Positions 23,838-34,300 of a stretch of DNA of 64,000 bases are shown piece by piece. This DNA is from Dyella silvatica (GTDB lineage: Bacteria > Pseudomonadota > Gammaproteobacteria > Xanthomonadales > Rhodanobacteraceae), in assembly GCF_026283955.1 (NCBI RefSeq), contig NZ_JAPDPE010000010.1:1-64000 (forward strand), written 5' to 3'. Below the pieces are notes generated by a model, which had not been told where the DNA came from, did not search any database, and saw only the letters and a program-made list of their open reading frames with translations. Made by a program: the position numbers and the translations under genes. How positions within the stretch are numbered: position 1 is the first letter of the stretch; the number at the start of each line of letters is the position of its first letter.

Positions 23838-26389
23838 CCATGTATCTGTGCTGCGATCAAAACCGCCGCACACTGGTGCGCGGTAGCCCCTTGAATGGCA
23901 TCGACTGGCTCGACGTGGTGGATCTGGAAGCGGCCACGCCGGCCCTGCGTCAACGGCAGTTGCGGGTCGGCTTCGTCAACAACCCGCCGCCGGCGGCACT
24001 GACCCCGGCGAATTTCTCCATTACCGGTGGCGAACGCATCGTCGGCATCCTGGTCGACCAGGTCAGTTACGACGGCACGGTGGTCGTGTTGCACCTGACC
24101 GCTTACGGCGATTTTTCGCCCTACGTGCTGAATGTGATCGGCTCGGACGGCAAGCCGCTGAGCGGACTCGATCCGTTGCTGGCGAGCCTATCGTTCGGCT
24201 TCAAAGTGGAATGTCCCGCCGATATCGATTGCCAGCAAAACACCTGCTGCGAGCCGCCGGCCGAACCCCTGCCGCCGATCGATTACCTGGCCAAGGACTA
24301 CACCACTTACCGCCAGCAGATGCTCGATCGCATGAGCGTCACCGCGCCCAGCTGGAGCGAGCGCAGCGAAGCCGACCCGGGCATAGCCCTGGTCGAAGTG
24401 CTGGCCTATGTCGCCGACCGCTTGAGCTATCAACAAGATGCCATCGCCACCGAGGCGTACCTCGGCACCGCACGGCGCCGCGTGTCGGTGCGGCGGCACG
24501 CCAAGCTGGTCGACTACGCCATGCACGATGGCTGCAACGCGCGCGTGTGGGCGGTGCTGCAGGTTGCGGCGACAGCGGATGGCAAGACCCTGCCCGGCCC
24601 GCGGTTCAGCAGCTTCCCGCCGCAACCGGGCAGCCTGCTGCTGACCCGCTTGTCTAACACCACGCTGATCGATCTGGCTCATCGCGAGGCCGCGCTCTCC
24701 GCCACACCGACCTGCTTTGAAACCATGCACGACCTGCTGCTCTACAGCGCTATCAACACGCTCTACTTCTATACCTGGGGCGACGCCCGCTGCTGCCTGC
24801 CCAGCGGCAGCACCAGCGCCACCTTGTATGCACCGGCCACCGCGGTCGATCTGCGTGGCCGTGTGCTGATCGTGCAGGAAATGCGCAGCCCAACCACCGG
24901 CCTTGCCGCCGACGCCGATGCCACGCATCGCCAGGCGCTGCGTGTGGTGACGCAGGATCCGTTGCCGGGCGAACCGGTGCAGACCGATCCGCTCACCGGT
25001 ACCTCGATCGTCAATATCAGCTGGGACAATGCCGATGCGTTGAGCTTCCCGCTATGCATTTCCTCGGTGACCGATGCCGCGCACGGCGGTATTCCGCAAG
25101 ATAAATTAAGCCTGGCCTGGGGCAACGTGGTGCTGGCTGACCACGGCCTGGCGCAGGCCATCGAAAACCTCGGCAGCATGCCCGAGCCCAGCTTGTACGC
25201 GATCAGCGCGTGCGGCGGCGACAGCTGCGAGCCCGCGCCGCCAAGCTCCATCCCGGCGCGATTCAATCCGCCGCTGGCGCAATCGCCGCTGACCCAGCAA
25301 GGACAAGTCATCGTCGATACCGTGTTCGAAGGCGAGCCCGAAGCCGCCTTGCTGGCATTTGATCCCAGCGCGCCTGCCAGCGCGGCCATGCAATGGGATA
25401 TCGCCAACGCGGTGCCGGCCATGGCCGTTGCCAGCAATGGCGCCGGCGGCATGGAGTTATGGACGGCGCGGCATGATTTGCTGGAAAGCACCCCGACCTC
25501 GGCCGACTTCGTGGTCGAGATCGACAGTGACATGGTGGCGCGGCTGCGTTTTGGCGATGACGAATACGGCCAACGCCCGGTCGCCGGCGACGCCTTTACC
25601 GCCGTGTACCGCATCGGCAACGGGGTCGCCGGAATGATCGGCGCCAACAGCATCGCGCACGTGGTGGCGCCACTTTCCGGTGCACTGCCGCCCGGCATCC
25701 TGTCGGTCACCAATCCCTTGCCGGCGGTCGGCGGCATCGATCCGGAAAGCAATGAAAGCGTGCTGCAAGCCGCGCCCGCGGCGTTTCTGGTGCAAGAGCG
25801 TGCGGTCACCCCGGCCGACTACGCCGCGGTCTCGCTGCGCAATCCACTGGTATCGGCCGCTTCGGCGAACTTCCGTTGGACCGGCAGCTGGAACACCGTG
25901 TTCGACACCGTCGAACGGCCTGATGGCCTGATCGTAGACGCGACCTTTACCGGTTCGATCCGCTCGTATCTGGAACGCTACCGCGTGATCGGTCACGATT
26001 TGCAGGTGAACGCGCCGTCGATGGTGCCGTTGCGCATCGATATGCAAGTGTGCGTGCAATCGCCATGGTTCCGCGCCGACATCGAACTTGAACTGCGCCG
26101 ACTGTTCGGCACCGGCCTGGGCAGCGACGGCACGCCCGCGTTCTTCAACCCCGACCTGCATACGTTCGGCGAAACGCTTTACCTGAGCAAACTGTATGCG
26201 CTGGCCCAAGCCGTGCCAGGGGTCGATGCGGTTGAGATCACCCGCTTCGAACGCTTGTACCAGGCCAGCAGCGATGGCTTGAATCAATGGAAGCTGACGT
26301 TTGCGCAAATCGAAATACCGCGCTGCGATAACGACCCGAATTACCCAGGCCATGGCGTCTTCAACCTGACCGTGCGAGGCGGCCAATGA
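23834..26389 (+). CDS. Baseplate J-like wedge protein (Afp11-like)
   Basis: The 851-residue protein is a typical putative baseplate assembly protein of eCIS operons. A beta-rich N-terminal domain (TPANFSITGGERIVGILVDQ) precedes a segment with CDQNR-type and CPADIDCQQNTCC cysteines and the conserved IDYLAKDYTTYRQQMLDRM, then SEADPGIALVEVLAYVADRL followed by SYQQDAIATEAYLGTARRR. The gp6/J core follows (RFGDDEYGQRPVAGDAFTAV, ERAVTPADYAAVS). It forms the wedge ring around the hub. ATGA overlaps join it to the gp25 gene and to the second J-like gene. Confidence 0.9.
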   Translation: MTMYLCCDQNRRTLVRGSPLNGIDWLDVVDLEAATPALRQRQLRVGFVNNPPPAALTPANFSITGGERIVGILVDQVSYDGTVVVLHLTAYGDFSPYVLNVIGSDGKPLSGLDPLLASLSFGFKVECPADIDCQQNTCCEPPAEPLPPIDYLAKDYTTYRQQMLDRMSVTAPSWSERSEADPGIALVEVLAYVADRLSYQQDAIATEAYLGTARRRVSVRRHAKLVDYAMHDGCNARVWAVLQVAATADGKTLPGPRFSSFPPQPGSLLLTRLSNTTLIDLAHREAALSATPTCFETMHDLLLYSAINTLYFYTWGDARCCLPSGSTSATLYAPATAVDLRGRVLIVQEMRSPTTGLAADADATHRQALRVVTQDPLPGEPVQTDPLTGTSIVNISWDNADALSFPLCISSVTDAAHGGIPQDKLSLAWGNVVLADHGLAQAIENLGSMPEPSLYAISACGGDSCEPAPPSSIPARFNPPLAQSPLTQQGQVIVDTVFEGEPEAALLAFDPSAPASAAMQWDIANAVPAMAVASNGAGGMELWTARHDLLESTPTSADFVVEIDSDMVARLRFGDDEYGQRPVAGDAFTAVYRIGNGVAGMIGANSIAHVVAPLSGALPPGILSVTNPLPAVGGIDPESNESVLQAAPAAFLVQERAVTPADYAAVSLRNPLVSAASANFRWTGSWNTVFDTVERPDGLIVDATFTGSIRSYLERYRVIGHDLQVNAPSMVPLRIDMQVCVQSPWFRADIELELRRLFGTGLGSDGTPAFFNPDLHTFGETLYLSKLYALAQAVPGVDAVEITRFERLYQASSDGLNQWKLTFAQIEIPRCDNDPNYPGHGVFNLTVRGGQ

Positions 26390-29136
26390 GCACGCAGATG
26401 AATCCCAGCTGCGGCGCCTGCGCCGGGGTCACCGCCGCCACGCCGAGTGGCATCGACAATCGCCCGGGCCTGCCCGCGGTCGCGGTGCGCGTCGGCAACT
26501 ACACGACGTTTTATCGCAGCATGCTGGCTGGTTTGTCCGACACCGACCGCCCCGCGCTGGTGCCGCTTAGCGCACGCAGCAGTGACGATTTTTCGATCGC
26601 GCTGCTGGATGCCTTCGCCATCGTCGCGGACATCCATACGTTTTATCAGCAGCAGTTCGCGCAAGAGTCCTATCTGCGCACGGCCACCGAACGTCGTTCC
26701 ATTCTGGAGCTCGCACGGCTGATCGGTTACGAGCTAAGCCCCGGCGTGGCCGCACATACCGCGCTGGCCTTTGGCATGGAAACCACCGCCGGCGCACCGG
26801 CGACCCTGAACCTACCTGGCGGCACCCTGGTGCAAAGTACCCCTGGGCCGGGGCAGCAGGCGCAAGCATTTGAATCCATCCAGGCCATCACCGCACAGCA
26901 AGCTTTCAGCGCGCTCAAGCCGCGGCTGACGCAAACGGCTATTCCGCAACAGGGCGATAGCGATATCTGGCTGCAAGGCACCGCGCTCAGCTTGAAGCCG
27001 GGCGATCCCCTGGTGCTGGTCGGCAGCGAAAAAGTAAGCGACCCCAGCAGCAACCGCTGGGACTTCCGCCGGATTGCCTCGATCGACGTCAACGCCCAGC
27101 GCGGCTTCACCCACGTCACGCTGGAAATTCCGGTGGCGCCGACGCCGCCGGAAACGCCAGCCAGCCTGCCCAATGTCTATGCGCTGCGGCGGCAGGCATC
27201 GCTGTTCGGCTACAACGCGCCGCTATGGCTCAGCCTGCCGGTGGCGCAACGCATCGGCGAGAAAGACCCCTCCAGCACCAGCGGTAACTTTATCACCGGC
27301 GTCTACGCCGGCCGCCAGAACAGTTGGGTGGAGGCGACGCTGGCCGTGGGAGCCACGCAAATCTATCTCGATGCGGTGTACTCGCAAATCACCAATGGCA
27401 GCTGGATCGTGCTGTCCGAGGCCGGCAACCACATCAAGCCGCCGAGCCAGCTGTATCAAGTGAGCGGCACCGTCGATACCAACCAGGCCGATTTCGGCTT
27501 AAGCGGCCGGGTTACCCGGGTCAGTATCGCCGGCAACCATATCGAATGGTTCTCGCCGCGCAATGCCGCGGTGTATGTGCAAAGCGAGCAGATTCCGCTG
27601 GCCGAACAACCGCTGGTCGAACCCTTGGGTGTCGGCAGTGTGCAATTGAGTACGCGCATCACCGGCCTGGTCGCCGGGCAATCGATCATCGTCGCCGGGC
27701 AAAGCGCGCGCGTGCAGGTGCAGATCGGTGCCGCGCTCAGCCTGGAAGCACTGGATCTTTCCGGCAGCCGCACGCTGATCGCCGGCGAGCAGCTGCTGGT
27801 GCAAAGCCTGGGCATCAAGGCGGCCAATGGTTCGCGCGTCTACACCTTGCAAACGCTGGATGGTTTCAGCGGCACGGTCACCACCGACGCCACGCAATTG
27901 CTGTGGACGCCGCCGGCGGCCAGCGATCCGGTGTTGGCCGATCTCACCAGCATCGCCGATACCTATGATTCCGGCGACCTGCTTTACACCACGATTGATT
28001 TCGCCAGCGCGATCACCCACGCCTTCGACCTCAACTCGGTCACCATCTACGCCAATGTCGCACCCGCCACCGCCGGCCAGACGGTGCAGGAATTGCTCGG
28101 CAGCGGCAATGCTTCCATGCCGTTCCAACGCTTCACCCTGAAACAGCCGCCGCTGACTTATGTCTCGGCGGCGACACCCAGCGGCGTGGCGTCGACCTTG
28201 CAGGTGTACTGCAACGATGTCGCCTGGACCCTGGTCGATACCTTGTACGGCCAGGGCCCGCGCGCGCAGGTATTCACCACCCGCCACGACGATGCCGGCA
28301 ACACCACGGTACTGTTTGGCGATGGCGTGAGCTACGGCGCGCGCCTGCCCACCGGCACCTTGAATATCCGCGCGGTGTATCGCACCGGTATCGGCAGCGG
28401 CGGCAATCTCGATGCCGGCCAGGTCAACGTGCTGCTGAATCGTCCGCTGGGCTTGAAGTCGGTCAGCAACCCGCTACCGGCGATTGACGGTGCCGACGCC
28501 GAGCCGCAAGAGCAGGCGCGCAGCAATGCGCCGCTCAGCGTCTCTACCCTGCAACGCGCGGTATCGATCATGGATTACGAAAACTTCGCGCTGGGTTTTG
28601 CCGGTATCGCCAAAGCCCTGGCGACGTGGAGCTGGGACGGCTCCAACCGCGAAGTCGTGTTGACGCTGGCCGGCATCGATGGCGCGGCGGTGCCCAACGA
28701 TGGTCAGCTCGCCGGCAATCTCGCCGCAGCCCTGGCCAGCTTCGGCGACTCGACCGTGCAGGTGAATCTGCAAACCTATAAGCCGGTGACGTTCCAGCTC
28801 GGCATCAATATTCTGATCAGCCCCAGCCTGCCCACCGACCAGGCCACCTTAACTGCCTTGCAGCAGACGGTCACCAGCGCGCTGCGCGCGGCCTTCGGTT
28901 TTCAGGCGCGCGATTTCGGCCAGTGGGTCAGCTTGTCCGAAGTGCTTGAAGTGGCGCAGAACGTGCCTGGCGTGCAAGCGGTGCAAATCACCGAGCTCTA
29001 TCGCAGCGATAGCCTGCCCGGGCTCAACTCGATCCTCGTCGCGGCGGCGGCGCCGTCCGGCGGACAAGCCGCGGCCCCGGCCGAATTGTTGACGCTCGAC
29101 CCAGCTCCTCTGGTCACCATGGGAGTGATGAACTGA
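26386..29136 (+). CDS. Second baseplate J-like wedge protein (Afp12-like)
   Basis: The 916-residue protein is a second, divergent baseplate assembly protein. The N-terminus has GIDNRPGLPAVAVRVGNYTT followed by FYRSMLAG, then AQESYLRTATERRSILELAR and LIGYELSPGVAAHTALAFGM. The C-terminal J-type core includes VLFGDGVSYGARLPTGTLNI and SIMDYENFALGFAGIAKALA. The large middle (130-560) is beta-rich. Two unequal J-like proteins in series match the Afp11/Afp12 heterodimeric wedge. It abuts the next gene with a one-base overlap. Confidence 0.88.
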   Translation: MSTQMNPSCGACAGVTAATPSGIDNRPGLPAVAVRVGNYTTFYRSMLAGLSDTDRPALVPLSARSSDDFSIALLDAFAIVADIHTFYQQQFAQESYLRTATERRSILELARLIGYELSPGVAAHTALAFGMETTAGAPATLNLPGGTLVQSTPGPGQQAQAFESIQAITAQQAFSALKPRLTQTAIPQQGDSDIWLQGTALSLKPGDPLVLVGSEKVSDPSSNRWDFRRIASIDVNAQRGFTHVTLEIPVAPTPPETPASLPNVYALRRQASLFGYNAPLWLSLPVAQRIGEKDPSSTSGNFITGVYAGRQNSWVEATLAVGATQIYLDAVYSQITNGSWIVLSEAGNHIKPPSQLYQVSGTVDTNQADFGLSGRVTRVSIAGNHIEWFSPRNAAVYVQSEQIPLAEQPLVEPLGVGSVQLSTRITGLVAGQSIIVAGQSARVQVQIGAALSLEALDLSGSRTLIAGEQLLVQSLGIKAANGSRVYTLQTLDGFSGTVTTDATQLLWTPPAASDPVLADLTSIADTYDSGDLLYTTIDFASAITHAFDLNSVTIYANVAPATAGQTVQELLGSGNASMPFQRFTLKQPPLTYVSAATPSGVASTLQVYCNDVAWTLVDTLYGQGPRAQVFTTRHDDAGNTTVLFGDGVSYGARLPTGTLNIRAVYRTGIGSGGNLDAGQVNVLLNRPLGLKSVSNPLPAIDGADAEPQEQARSNAPLSVSTLQRAVSIMDYENFALGFAGIAKALATWSWDGSNREVVLTLAGIDGAAVPNDGQLAGNLAAALASFGDSTVQVNLQTYKPVTFQLGINILISPSLPTDQATLTALQQTVTSALRAAFGFQARDFGQWVSLSEVLEVAQNVPGVQAVQITELYRSDSLPGLNSILVAAAAPSGGQAAAPAELLTLDPAPLVTMGVMN

Positions 29137-31349
29137 TGTTCGATATCGACACCGTCTATGCCTTGCTGCCGGCGTGGACACGCCTGCGCGACGCGCAACA
29201 AGGCAGCCCGCTGAAAGACCTGCTCTCGGTCACCGTCGATCAGATCGCGGTACTGGAAGAAGACCTGGCGCAGAACTACGACAATTTGTTTATCGAAACC
29301 TGTGCGCCATGGGTGGTGCCGTATATCGGCGACCTGGTGCAGTCCACACCGCTGACCGATGCCTCGCGCCTCGCGCCGTCGACTACTACCGCGGGATTGA
29401 CCACCGACCTGGTCGGCCCCTCGTTTCAACCGGCGATCGGTTTGCGCGCGCGTGCCGACGTCGCCAAAACCATTTTCTACCGCCGCCGCAAAACCACCTT
29501 GCCGATGCTCGAACAGCTGTCGTCGGATGTCACCGGCTGGGCGGCGCATGTATGCGAATTCTTCCAGACACTGGCGTGGACGCAGGCGGTGCGCAATCAC
29601 GTCCGGGCCAACAGTTTCTACGCGCCCGATCTGCGCAACGTGCCGGCCATCGATACCATCAACGGCCCCTTCGACACCGCGCCGCGAGTGGTCGACGTGC
29701 GCGCACCGCGGCAACTGGAAGGCTGGCACAACATTCCCAATGTCGGCATCTTCCTGTGGCGGCTGTTCAGCTCGCCGCTTTATCAAATTACCGCGCGGCC
29801 GGAGCCGAGTACCGGCGGCAGTGGCTTTTATGTCAGCCGATTGGGCCAGAACGCGCCCATGTTCACGCGCTGGCAACCCGGCATCGACGCCACCTTGCCC
29901 AGTGCCGAGCCGCTGCTGCCGGGGCCGATTCGCCCTGCCGCGTTCTATGACGATTTGCTGCAATACGTCAGCAGTGCGAGCAGCGCGCCATACACGCAAT
30001 ATTACGGTCGCTTCGGCCTGGATCTGCCGGCGCCGGGCGCACCCTCGGGCAGTTTTTTCATCATCGCCGATGGCACTCCGGTGCCGCCCGCGCGGATGCA
30101 AAGCATGAACCTGTCGCAGTGGCGGCAACCGCCGGCCAACATGGTCGGTGTCGATGTAGCGCTGGGTCGCTTGAGTTTCGGTTCGGCCTGGGCGGCCACC
30201 GGCTTGTCCGGCCCCAAGCAAGTCAACATCAGCAGCTTCTGCGGCTTCCCCGCCGAGCTGGGTGGCGGCGGCTATGACCGGCAAAACTGGTTGCTCAATC
30301 GCGGCCTGCCCGGCTTGCAGGTATTTACCGTCGGCACCGGCGGCAGCTATGCCACCATCTCCGCCGCATTGACCGCCGCGGCGGGTATTCAAGAGGTGCT
30401 GATCTCGATTCAAGACAGCGCCACTTATATCGAGTCGCTGCATATCGATCCGCTCGATGGCGGCACACTGACGATTGAAGCGGTGGATCAGCATTGGCCG
30501 CATGTGCAGGGCTCGATCACCATCAACGGCTCGCACCCGGCCTCCACCGTCACCTTGTCCGGCCTGCTGGTCGAAGGCGCGGTGCAGGTCAGCGCAAGCC
30601 TGGGCCGTTTGCGCTTGATCCATACGACCCTGGTGCCCGGCTTGGCGATCGATGTCGCAGCGCCCGTGCCGGTGTTGCCGAGCATTGCCGTGCCATCCGA
30701 AGTCAGCCCGATCGATGTCGAACTTATTTTCAGCATCAGCGGGCCGGTGCAAATACCGCCGCTGGAGAACAGCCGCCTGTGGTTGCTCGACAGCATCATC
30801 GATGGCGTCAACGGACCGGCGGTAACCGGCGCCGGCGGCACACCCGACTGGGGGCCACCGGCGTGGATCGAGCGCAGCACCTTGATGGGCGCCAGTTATT
30901 TTCGGCAGCTGCTCAGCGCCACCGAAGCCTTGTTCAACGGGGTGGTCTCCACCTTGCACCGCCAACAAGGCTGCGTGCGTTTCAGTTTTGTGCCGGATGG
31001 CTCGAGCACGCCACGCCGCTATCGCTGCCAGCCGGATCTGCAAATCGCCACCGAGATCAGCAACGCCACCGGCAACGGGCCGCCGCTGAGCGCCACACAA
31101 ATCCAGGCCATTCACGATGACGTGGTGTCGTGGCTGTTGCCCGCCTTTACCGAACGCTATTACGGACAGCCGCCCTATTTGCAACTGCATCTGCATGCGC
31201 CGCGACAGATTTCCCAAGGCGCGCAAGACGGTTCGGAAATGGGTGCTTACTGCCACCTCAAACAACCGCAGCGGTTGAAGAACCTGCAAATCCGATTGCA
31301 GGAATATCTGCCGTTCAGTCGCCAGGCAGCCACCCTTTTCGTCACTTGA
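29136..31349 (+). CDS. Tail-protein-I-like baseplate protein with beta-helix segment
   Basis: The 737-residue protein starts DIDTVYALLPAWTRLRDAQQ followed by LKDLLSVTVDQIAVLEEDLA and CAPWVVPYIGDLVQ. This is the usual N-terminus of the phage tail protein I-like proteins that follow the J-like genes in eCIS operons. A central segment (about 390-560) has repeated short beta strands like a right-handed beta-helix. The C-terminus, with GAYCHLKQPQRLKNLQIRLQ followed by EYLPF, is typical of this eCIS family. It probably sits at the wedge periphery and connects fibres to the baseplate. Confidence 0.75.
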   Translation: MFDIDTVYALLPAWTRLRDAQQGSPLKDLLSVTVDQIAVLEEDLAQNYDNLFIETCAPWVVPYIGDLVQSTPLTDASRLAPSTTTAGLTTDLVGPSFQPAIGLRARADVAKTIFYRRRKTTLPMLEQLSSDVTGWAAHVCEFFQTLAWTQAVRNHVRANSFYAPDLRNVPAIDTINGPFDTAPRVVDVRAPRQLEGWHNIPNVGIFLWRLFSSPLYQITARPEPSTGGSGFYVSRLGQNAPMFTRWQPGIDATLPSAEPLLPGPIRPAAFYDDLLQYVSSASSAPYTQYYGRFGLDLPAPGAPSGSFFIIADGTPVPPARMQSMNLSQWRQPPANMVGVDVALGRLSFGSAWAATGLSGPKQVNISSFCGFPAELGGGGYDRQNWLLNRGLPGLQVFTVGTGGSYATISAALTAAAGIQEVLISIQDSATYIESLHIDPLDGGTLTIEAVDQHWPHVQGSITINGSHPASTVTLSGLLVEGAVQVSASLGRLRLIHTTLVPGLAIDVAAPVPVLPSIAVPSEVSPIDVELIFSISGPVQIPPLENSRLWLLDSIIDGVNGPAVTGAGGTPDWGPPAWIERSTLMGASYFRQLLSATEALFNGVVSTLHRQQGCVRFSFVPDGSSTPRRYRCQPDLQIATEISNATGNGPPLSATQIQAIHDDVVSWLLPAFTERYYGQPPYLQLHLHAPRQISQGAQDGSEMGAYCHLKQPQRLKNLQIRLQEYLPFSRQAATLFVT

Positions 31350-31380
31350 TACTCATATCACTGCAGGGAGATCGACCATC

Positions 31381-34300
31381 ATGGCCGGGGACTATTCCCG
31401 CATCGCGGACGGACTGCACAAGCACTACGCTGAAGTGCTGATGCAGCAGGGCCGGGTCCACCTGGACTCGGATTGGAACGGCATGGCGTGGCTGCATGCG
31501 CGACGCTGGGAAACCCAGGCAGCCGATACCTTTGGCCCGGTGGCAGTACCCGCGCTGACCACACCCAATGGCTTCAAGATCACCGCTACCGGCGCCGGCA
31601 CCGATCTGGCGATAGGCGCCGGCCGTTGCTATATCGACGGCATCCAGGCGGAGTTGTTTGCCGGCGAAACCGTCAACGGCCAGGCGGTGACCTATCTCAA
31701 CCAGCCGTTTTACCCCAACCCGCCGGCCATCGCCGGCAACGGCCTGGTGTATTTGGACGTCTGGAAGCGCGAGGTCAGCTACATCGAAGACCCCGGCCTG
31801 CTGGATATCGCACTCGGCGGCGTCGACACCACCACCCGCATGCAAACGGTGTGGCAGGTCAAGCTGTTGCCGAGCACCGCGGCCGGAGGCGCCACGCTGT
31901 CATGCAGCACCGATCTCAGTGGCTTGCTGCCGCCTTCGGCGGGGCAGATTTCCACCCAGGCGGTTGCACCGGTGACGCCGACCGACCCGTGCATCCTGCC
32001 GGACCAGGGCGGTTATCGCGGCATCGAAAACCGTTTGTACCGGGTAGAGATTCATACCGCCGGCAACCTCGCTGCCGCGCGCTGGAAATGGTCGCGCGAA
32101 AACGCCTCCATCGTCAGCCGGGTCACCGGCATCAGCAACGCCGTCAGCAGCTGCAAACTCAGTGTCGATCGCATCGGCCGCGATTCGGTGCTGCGTTTCA
32201 ACGCTAACGACTGGGTGGAAATCACCGACGACGCCACCGAACTGGCCGGCCTGCCCGGCACCATGGCGCAAGTTGTCGGCCCACCCGATGAGACTACGCT
32301 CAGCATCACCCTGGACCGTGCCTTGCCCGCGAGCTTCAACGCCGCCGACCCCAACCGCCACACCCGCATCATTCGCTGGGATCAATCGCAAGGCGTCGAC
32401 AGCAATGGCCTGCTGCCGATCAGCGCCGGCTGGATGGATCTGGAAGACGGCGTGCAGGTCACCCTGGCGCTAGATGCCAGCATCGTCAACGGACAATTCA
32501 ACACCGCCGACTTCTGGTGCTTTGCCGCGCGTACCGCCGATGCCTCCGTGCAGACACTCAGCCAAACGCCGCCGCTGGGCATTCGCCACCACTATGCAGT
32601 GCTTGCCAGTTATGCAACCTCCGGCGGCACGGTATCCATCAACAGCGATTGCCGCACGTTATGGCCGCCGGCCAACCCCTCGGAAACCGGTTGCGGTTGC
32701 ACCGTGTGCGTCGATGCCAAAGATCACAACGCCGGCACGGCCACCATCGCCATGGCGGTGGAACAGATTCGACCCACCGGCGGGCGCATCTGCCTGGGCC
32801 CGGGCGTCTTCGTCCTCGGCGCAACCCTGCTGCTGCAAGGACTGGCTGCGGTAACCCTGAGCGGACAAGGCCCGGCCAGCGTACTGCTGTTCGCCGGCGA
32901 TGGCCCGGCGCTGCAGCTCGACACTGATTTCGGCCTGCGCATTGAAGATCTCTCCGTGCTGGCGATAGCGACCGCTACGAGCACAGGCACCGCGGCCGCC
33001 GGCGCTACGGTCGGCACGCCCGCCGTGACACCGGTAGTGATGGGCATCCAGGTGATTAACTCGGCCGAGGTGGCGATTGAACGCTGCGGCATCATGGCGG
33101 TGTCAGCTGCCCAGGCAAACAATGCCGGTGCCGCCGCGCCGGCACCGGCACCAGCCGCCGCCGCTCCAGCACCGGTCAACGGCATCGCGACCGAGCTCGA
33201 ATACTATGCGGCGCCGATCTACACGGCATCGCTGGCGAACTTGTTTACACCGGGCGGCATCGCCATCGCCATCGACGGTTTTGTGCTGGAAACGTCGATC
33301 CGCGACAACGTATTGATCGCCGACGTTGGCCTCGGCAAGGCCAGCCTGCTCGCCGGCATCAATACCCCCACCGGTGGCGGGCTGGTCAACGGCGCCATGC
33401 AGACTACCCGCGACGTGTTGATCGCCGGCGATCTCGATGTGCTCGACAACTGGATGCCTTGCGCCATGGCGGCTATCGCCATCATCGACATCAACAGCGA
33501 CGTCGCGCTCAGCGCTTTCCTGCTGGAAACCTCGCTATCGGCCAACCGCATCATGGCTTGTCAGACCGCAGGCATCGGTATCGAAGGTATTGCCATGCCG
33601 GGGGCGGCGATACGCAGTGAGCGCAATCACATTGATGTGCAAGGCGGCGGTATTTATTGCGGCACCGACGGGCTGATCATCGCCGACAATGTGGTCACCC
33701 AGGCGGACTACAGTACCTCGAGCAGCGCGATAAGAAGCGGCTACGTGACGGCCCAGGCGGCAATTCATGTTGGCCCGATCCCCGGCGGAAAATTGCCGAT
33801 AACCGAGGCGCATATCAGCCGCAATCACATCAACGCGTTCGCCGGGGCCGGCGTGCAGATCACCGGCAACGTACTGGTCAGCTCGGTCATCGACAACTCG
33901 ATTACCGAAGTGACCCGGGTCGGCATTGTGGTGGCTGGCAGCGGCACGCCCGCCGAGGCGATCATTCGCGGCAACGAAGTGCTCGCGGTGCTGGCGCCGG
34001 TCAGTACCGGGACCAGCGTCGTCAACGTTGCCAGCAGCAAGGTCAAGCTGGGCGATTTCGCCAAAGAGTACGTCAAACCCGCTGGCGTGCAAGTAACCAC
34101 GGTCGGCTCGTACTTGATAGGTATCGAGGTCGTCGGCGTGCCGACGGCCATGCTGCAAAACAACACCGTCGGATTGATCGGCAGCCTGAGCACGCAACCG
34201 GTTTCTGCGGCAGGCATACGCTTGCAGAGAGTGCAGACCGCCACCGTATCGGGCAACGATATCAGCGATATCGGCATGCCGGGCTCACTCGATCAAACCT

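Noticed and set aside
28998-31289. A very long open frame on the reverse strand opposite the tail-I-like gene (763 codons)
   Set aside because: It lies antisense to a clearly conserved baseplate gene and its translation is rich in Arg, Gln, His and Gly with no domain, the usual mirror of GC-rich codons.
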